Assembly: GCF_023556315.2 (NCBI RefSeq)
Contig: NZ_CP116221.1
Coordinates: forward strand, 2,739,001 to 2,803,000
DNA: 64,000 nt
Direction of reading: 5' to 3'
Source: Psychroserpens ponticola
GTDB taxonomy: Bacteria > Bacteroidota > Bacteroidia > Flavobacteriales > Flavobacteriaceae
The first letter of the stretch is position 1. Every line of letters starts with the position of its first letter. A program made the position numbers and the translations under genes. Shown here one piece after another: positions 62,000-64,000 of this stretch. The notes below the pieces were generated by a model. The model made no database searches. It was not told the DNA's origin and saw only the letters and a program-made list of their open reading frames with translations.

Positions 62000-62830
62000 T
62001 TATTTTACTTCAAATTCTCCGTTACTTCTAATATAAAGAACAGTTTCTTTTTCTGCTGAAATAATTGAAGTTGCGTTTTCCTCAGCACCAAAATAAGATG
62101 GCGCATTTAATTCCTTTTTACCTTCTTTTTTAGCAAACTGATGCGTTAATCCTCCAGAAATAACTACTGCTCTAAAATTCGGGCTCAAATTTTTGATTTC
62201 CCCACTGAAACCAGCTGGAAGTTTTAAAAGTGTTGCACGCAATTCATTGTCTTCATGGCTTCCCCATAAAAAAGCAGTTTCAACATTAGTCTTTTTAGAA
62301 ATCCATTCGATATTGTTAGCATTTAGCCACACCATATTGGTTTTATCTACGTTAATTGGACGCTCACCATTATCAAAAGCTTCCGAAGTTGGTTTTACTA
62401 AATATGGACCTTCTTGAATATCTAAAAAAGCCATATTTTCATTATCATCAGCAGCTGTAATATGAGCCTCTCCTGCTGGTTGTTGCCAGTAAGAACCTGC
62501 TGGTAACCATTGTTTTTCGGCACTTTCGTCATCATTATGTAATAATCCTTTAATAACTATACCACGATATGTAATATTATGAATGTGTGGTGGCGAAGAA
62601 AATCCTTTTTTGAATTTCACTAAGAAACCTGCTGGTTCGTTTTTTGTACGATCTCCCCACAGTTTTCCAGCTGCTGGACTTTTATCGCCTCGTAACGGAT
62701 TTAACCAGCCCCATTCTACTTTGTCTTGAGTTACTACTTCGTTTACAGACTTAATATCGTCTGTTGTTGGCGTCTGTGCATTTGCAAAAACACCTGCTAC
62801 TAATGCTAATGCGATTAAAATATTTTTCAT
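62000..62830 (-). CDS. Secreted DUF4437-like tandem cupin
   Basis: A 276-residue protein with a signal peptide (residues 1-18, ending FANAQ). Two cupin halves are visible: GFLVKFKKGFSSPPHIHNITYRGIVIKG with the metal His-x-His, and a C-terminal copy (ATLLKLPAGFSGEIKNLSPNFRAVVISGG) that has lost the paired histidines. DUF4437 proteins are cupins of unknown function. Being exported with the MRJP-like protein in the same operon, the two may act on the same periplasmic compound. Confidence 0.82.
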   Translation of the reverse strand: MKNILIALALVAGVFANAQTPTTDDIKSVNEVVTQDKVEWGWLNPLRGDKSPAAGKLWGDRTKNEPAGFLVKFKKGFSSPPHIHNITYRGIVIKGLLHNDDESAEKQWLPAGSYWQQPAGEAHITAADDNENMAFLDIQEGPYLVKPTSEAFDNGERPINVDKTNMVWLNANNIEWISKKTNVETAFLWGSHEDNELRATLLKLPAGFSGEIKNLSPNFRAVVISGGLTHQFAKKEGKKELNAPSYFGAEENATSIISAEKETVLYIRSNGEFEVK

Positions 62831-62851
62831 TTTAAAATTTTATTGTTTTGA

Positions 62852-63859
62852 TTAAAATCCTTCTAAGACTATTTTACCTTTTGCTTTTCCTGTTTCTAAA
62901 AACGCGTGTGCTTTTCTAAGGTTTTCAGCATTTATAGTTCCGAAATTTTCGCCTAAGGTTGTTTTAATGGTTCCGTTATCTATTAATTCTGAAGCTTTGT
63001 TCAAGATATTGTGTTGCTCAATCATATCCTCTGTTTGGAACATCGAACGCGTGAACATTAATTCAATATGCGTCGACACCGCTTTTCCTTTAAAAGGCAT
63101 CACATTTAACGATTTTGGATCGTCAATAAATCCAAATTTACCTTGAGGTTTAATCAGTTTTACAATCTCATATACATGATGTTCTGTAGCGTTTAAACTC
63201 ACTACATATTCTGGTGCAGGCAAATTGTATTTTTCAAACTCTTCACTTAGTTTATTTCTGTGATTGATTACTGTATCTGCACCTAATTCTTTTAACCAAG
63301 ACTTGGTTTCTTCGCGAGAAGCAGTACCAATAATGTTTAATTTTGTCAGCTTTTTAGCCAATTGAATCAATATAGATCCAACACCACCAGCAGCTCCAAT
63401 TACTAAAATAGATTTATTGGCATCGTCTTTAGAAACTTGCAATCTATCAAACAACATTTCGTATGCTGTAAGCGTTGTTAATGGTAACGCAGCAGCTTCA
63501 GGAAAAGATAAACTTTGTGGTTTTTTACCAACAATACGTTCGTCTACAATTTGAAATTGTGCGTAACTCCCTTGACGTGTAAAATCTCCTGCATACCAAA
63601 CTTCATCTCCTACATTGAATAAAGTAACGTCTTCGCCAACTTCCTTTACAATTCCGGTAGCATCCCAACCAATTACTTTCCAATCGTCTCCTTCAACAGG
63701 CATTCCTGAGCGCACTTTATAATCTGCTGGATTTACAGAAATAGCTTTAATTTCAACCAAAATATCCCTTCCTATTGCTTTTGGCGTTTCTAATTCTATG
63801 TCTTGTAAAGAATTTATGTTGTCAATTGGTAAATTCTCTTTGTATCCTATTGCATTCAT
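62852..63859 (-). CDS. MDR-family quinone-oxidoreductase-like dehydrogenase
   Basis: A 335-residue protein in the zinc-type alcohol dehydrogenase superfamily but without the zinc cysteines: VNPADYKVRSGMPVEGDDWKVIGWDATG at the start, SFPEAAALPLTTLTAYEMLFD, then the NADPH loop VIGAAGGVGSILIQLAKK (A-A-G-G-V-G). This is the quinone oxidoreductase/YhfP-like branch. It reduces quinones or enals with NADPH. It lies between the nitroreductase and DUF4437 genes, matching a reactive-compound detoxification unit. Confidence 0.88.
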   Translation of the reverse strand: MNAIGYKENLPIDNINSLQDIELETPKAIGRDILVEIKAISVNPADYKVRSGMPVEGDDWKVIGWDATGIVKEVGEDVTLFNVGDEVWYAGDFTRQGSYAQFQIVDERIVGKKPQSLSFPEAAALPLTTLTAYEMLFDRLQVSKDDANKSILVIGAAGGVGSILIQLAKKLTKLNIIGTASREETKSWLKELGADTVINHRNKLSEEFEKYNLPAPEYVVSLNATEHHVYEIVKLIKPQGKFGFIDDPKSLNVMPFKGKAVSTHIELMFTRSMFQTEDMIEQHNILNKASELIDNGTIKTTLGENFGTINAENLRKAHAFLETGKAKGKIVLEGF

Positions 63860-63880
63860 CTGAATTAAACGTTTTTGAAA

Positions 63881-64000
63881 TTATATTACAGTGAAAATTT
63901 CGCTTTCTGCTAACCTAGATTTTGGTGTTTTTTCAGTAGAATTGAAATCAGAATCTGCTCTATATCCTAAAGACACTGCAACTAATGATGTGTATCCTTT
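63881..64000 (-). CDS. Nitroreductase-family protein, C-terminal 39 residues only
   Basis: The last 39 codons of a leftward gene, translated from the sequence: SLVAVSLGYRAD, then KTPKSRLAESEIFTVI and stop TAA at 63881. Oxygen-insensitive NAD(P)H nitroreductases of the NfsB type end in this pattern (V-A-x-G-Y-R, K-S-R, final hydrophobic). The gene continues beyond the right edge of the window. Its stop lies 21 bp upstream of the quinone-reductase-like ATG, so it is probably the leading known member of that operon. Confidence 0.8.
   Translation of the reverse strand, partial: KGYTSLVAVSLGYRADSDFNSTEKTPKSRLAESEIFTVI

Noticed and set aside
1-64000. CRISPR arrays, tRNA or rRNA genes, intact insertion sequences
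   Set aside because: No regularly spaced repeats, cloverleaf sequences (other than the tmRNA ends), ribosomal RNA or transposase frames were found on reading the window.

Overview
The window is chromosomal DNA of a low-GC member of the Flavobacteriaceae (phylum Bacteroidota); I cannot fix the genus. The signs are: a tmRNA whose tag reads GENNYALAA, many promoters with the Bacteroidota -7 box TAnnTTTG, weak ribosome binding sites, outer-membrane lipoproteins with a Cys-Ser-x-acidic start, and TonB-type barrels.

Layout. 1-8.1 kb holds an amidohydrolase lipoprotein cut by the window edge, a TonB-receptor-like barrel next to a 1008-residue TPR protein, an FtsE-like ATPase and a beta-helix protein. 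8.1-28.1 kb is a surface polysaccharide (O-antigen type) locus. It contains glycosyltransferases, two tandem Wzx-type flippases, dTDP-3-amino-sugar genes (fdtA, fdtB), acyl/acetyltransferases, a GT-C-like membrane protein beside a polyprenyl-P-sugar synthase-like enzyme, and a terminal cassette of three tandem alkaline-phosphatase-fold membrane enzymes, a NoeA-like methyltransferase and a tiny membrane protein. Frequent strand switches suggest a mosaic locus. 28.2-33.5 kb is mainly housekeeping (typA, kdsA) with small accessory genes.

33.5-39.3 kb is a regulator-centred island. A winged-helix regulator lies between two transcription units, each preceded by the same inverted repeat TACTTTG-N5-CAAAGTA. 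The second unit is a seven-gene, mostly overlapping operon of small membrane proteins with a Coq4-like and a SanA-like protein. 39.3-43.1 kb has a calcium-binding-repeat lipoprotein and a saccharopine/alanine dehydrogenase-like enzyme. At 43.2-45.0 kb a structured RNA leader and ssrA are followed by the wreck of an integration event: the C-terminal remnant of a restriction-modification enzyme abuts an AraC regulator that has lost its DNA-binding domain.

45.0-55.1 kb carries a Kef-type antiporter with its flavoprotein partner, MarC, and a complete RND efflux operon (regulator, adaptor, pump, outer-membrane factor, TetR) with a palindromic operator. 55.2-64.0 kb is metabolic: an SDR, an Fe(II)/2OG oxygenase plus crotonase pair, an AraC regulator, a helicase, and a likely operon of nitroreductase, quinone-reductase-like MDR, DUF4437 cupin and MRJP/yellow-family protein.

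The best candidates for undescribed biology are the two-operator regulon around 34 kb, the structured RNA immediately upstream of ssrA, the small-protein/methyltransferase/triple-phosphatase-fold cassette at 22-28 kb, and the truncation junction at 44.33 kb. No tRNA, rRNA, CRISPR array or intact insertion sequence was seen. All family names come from reading motifs by eye; no database search was run.
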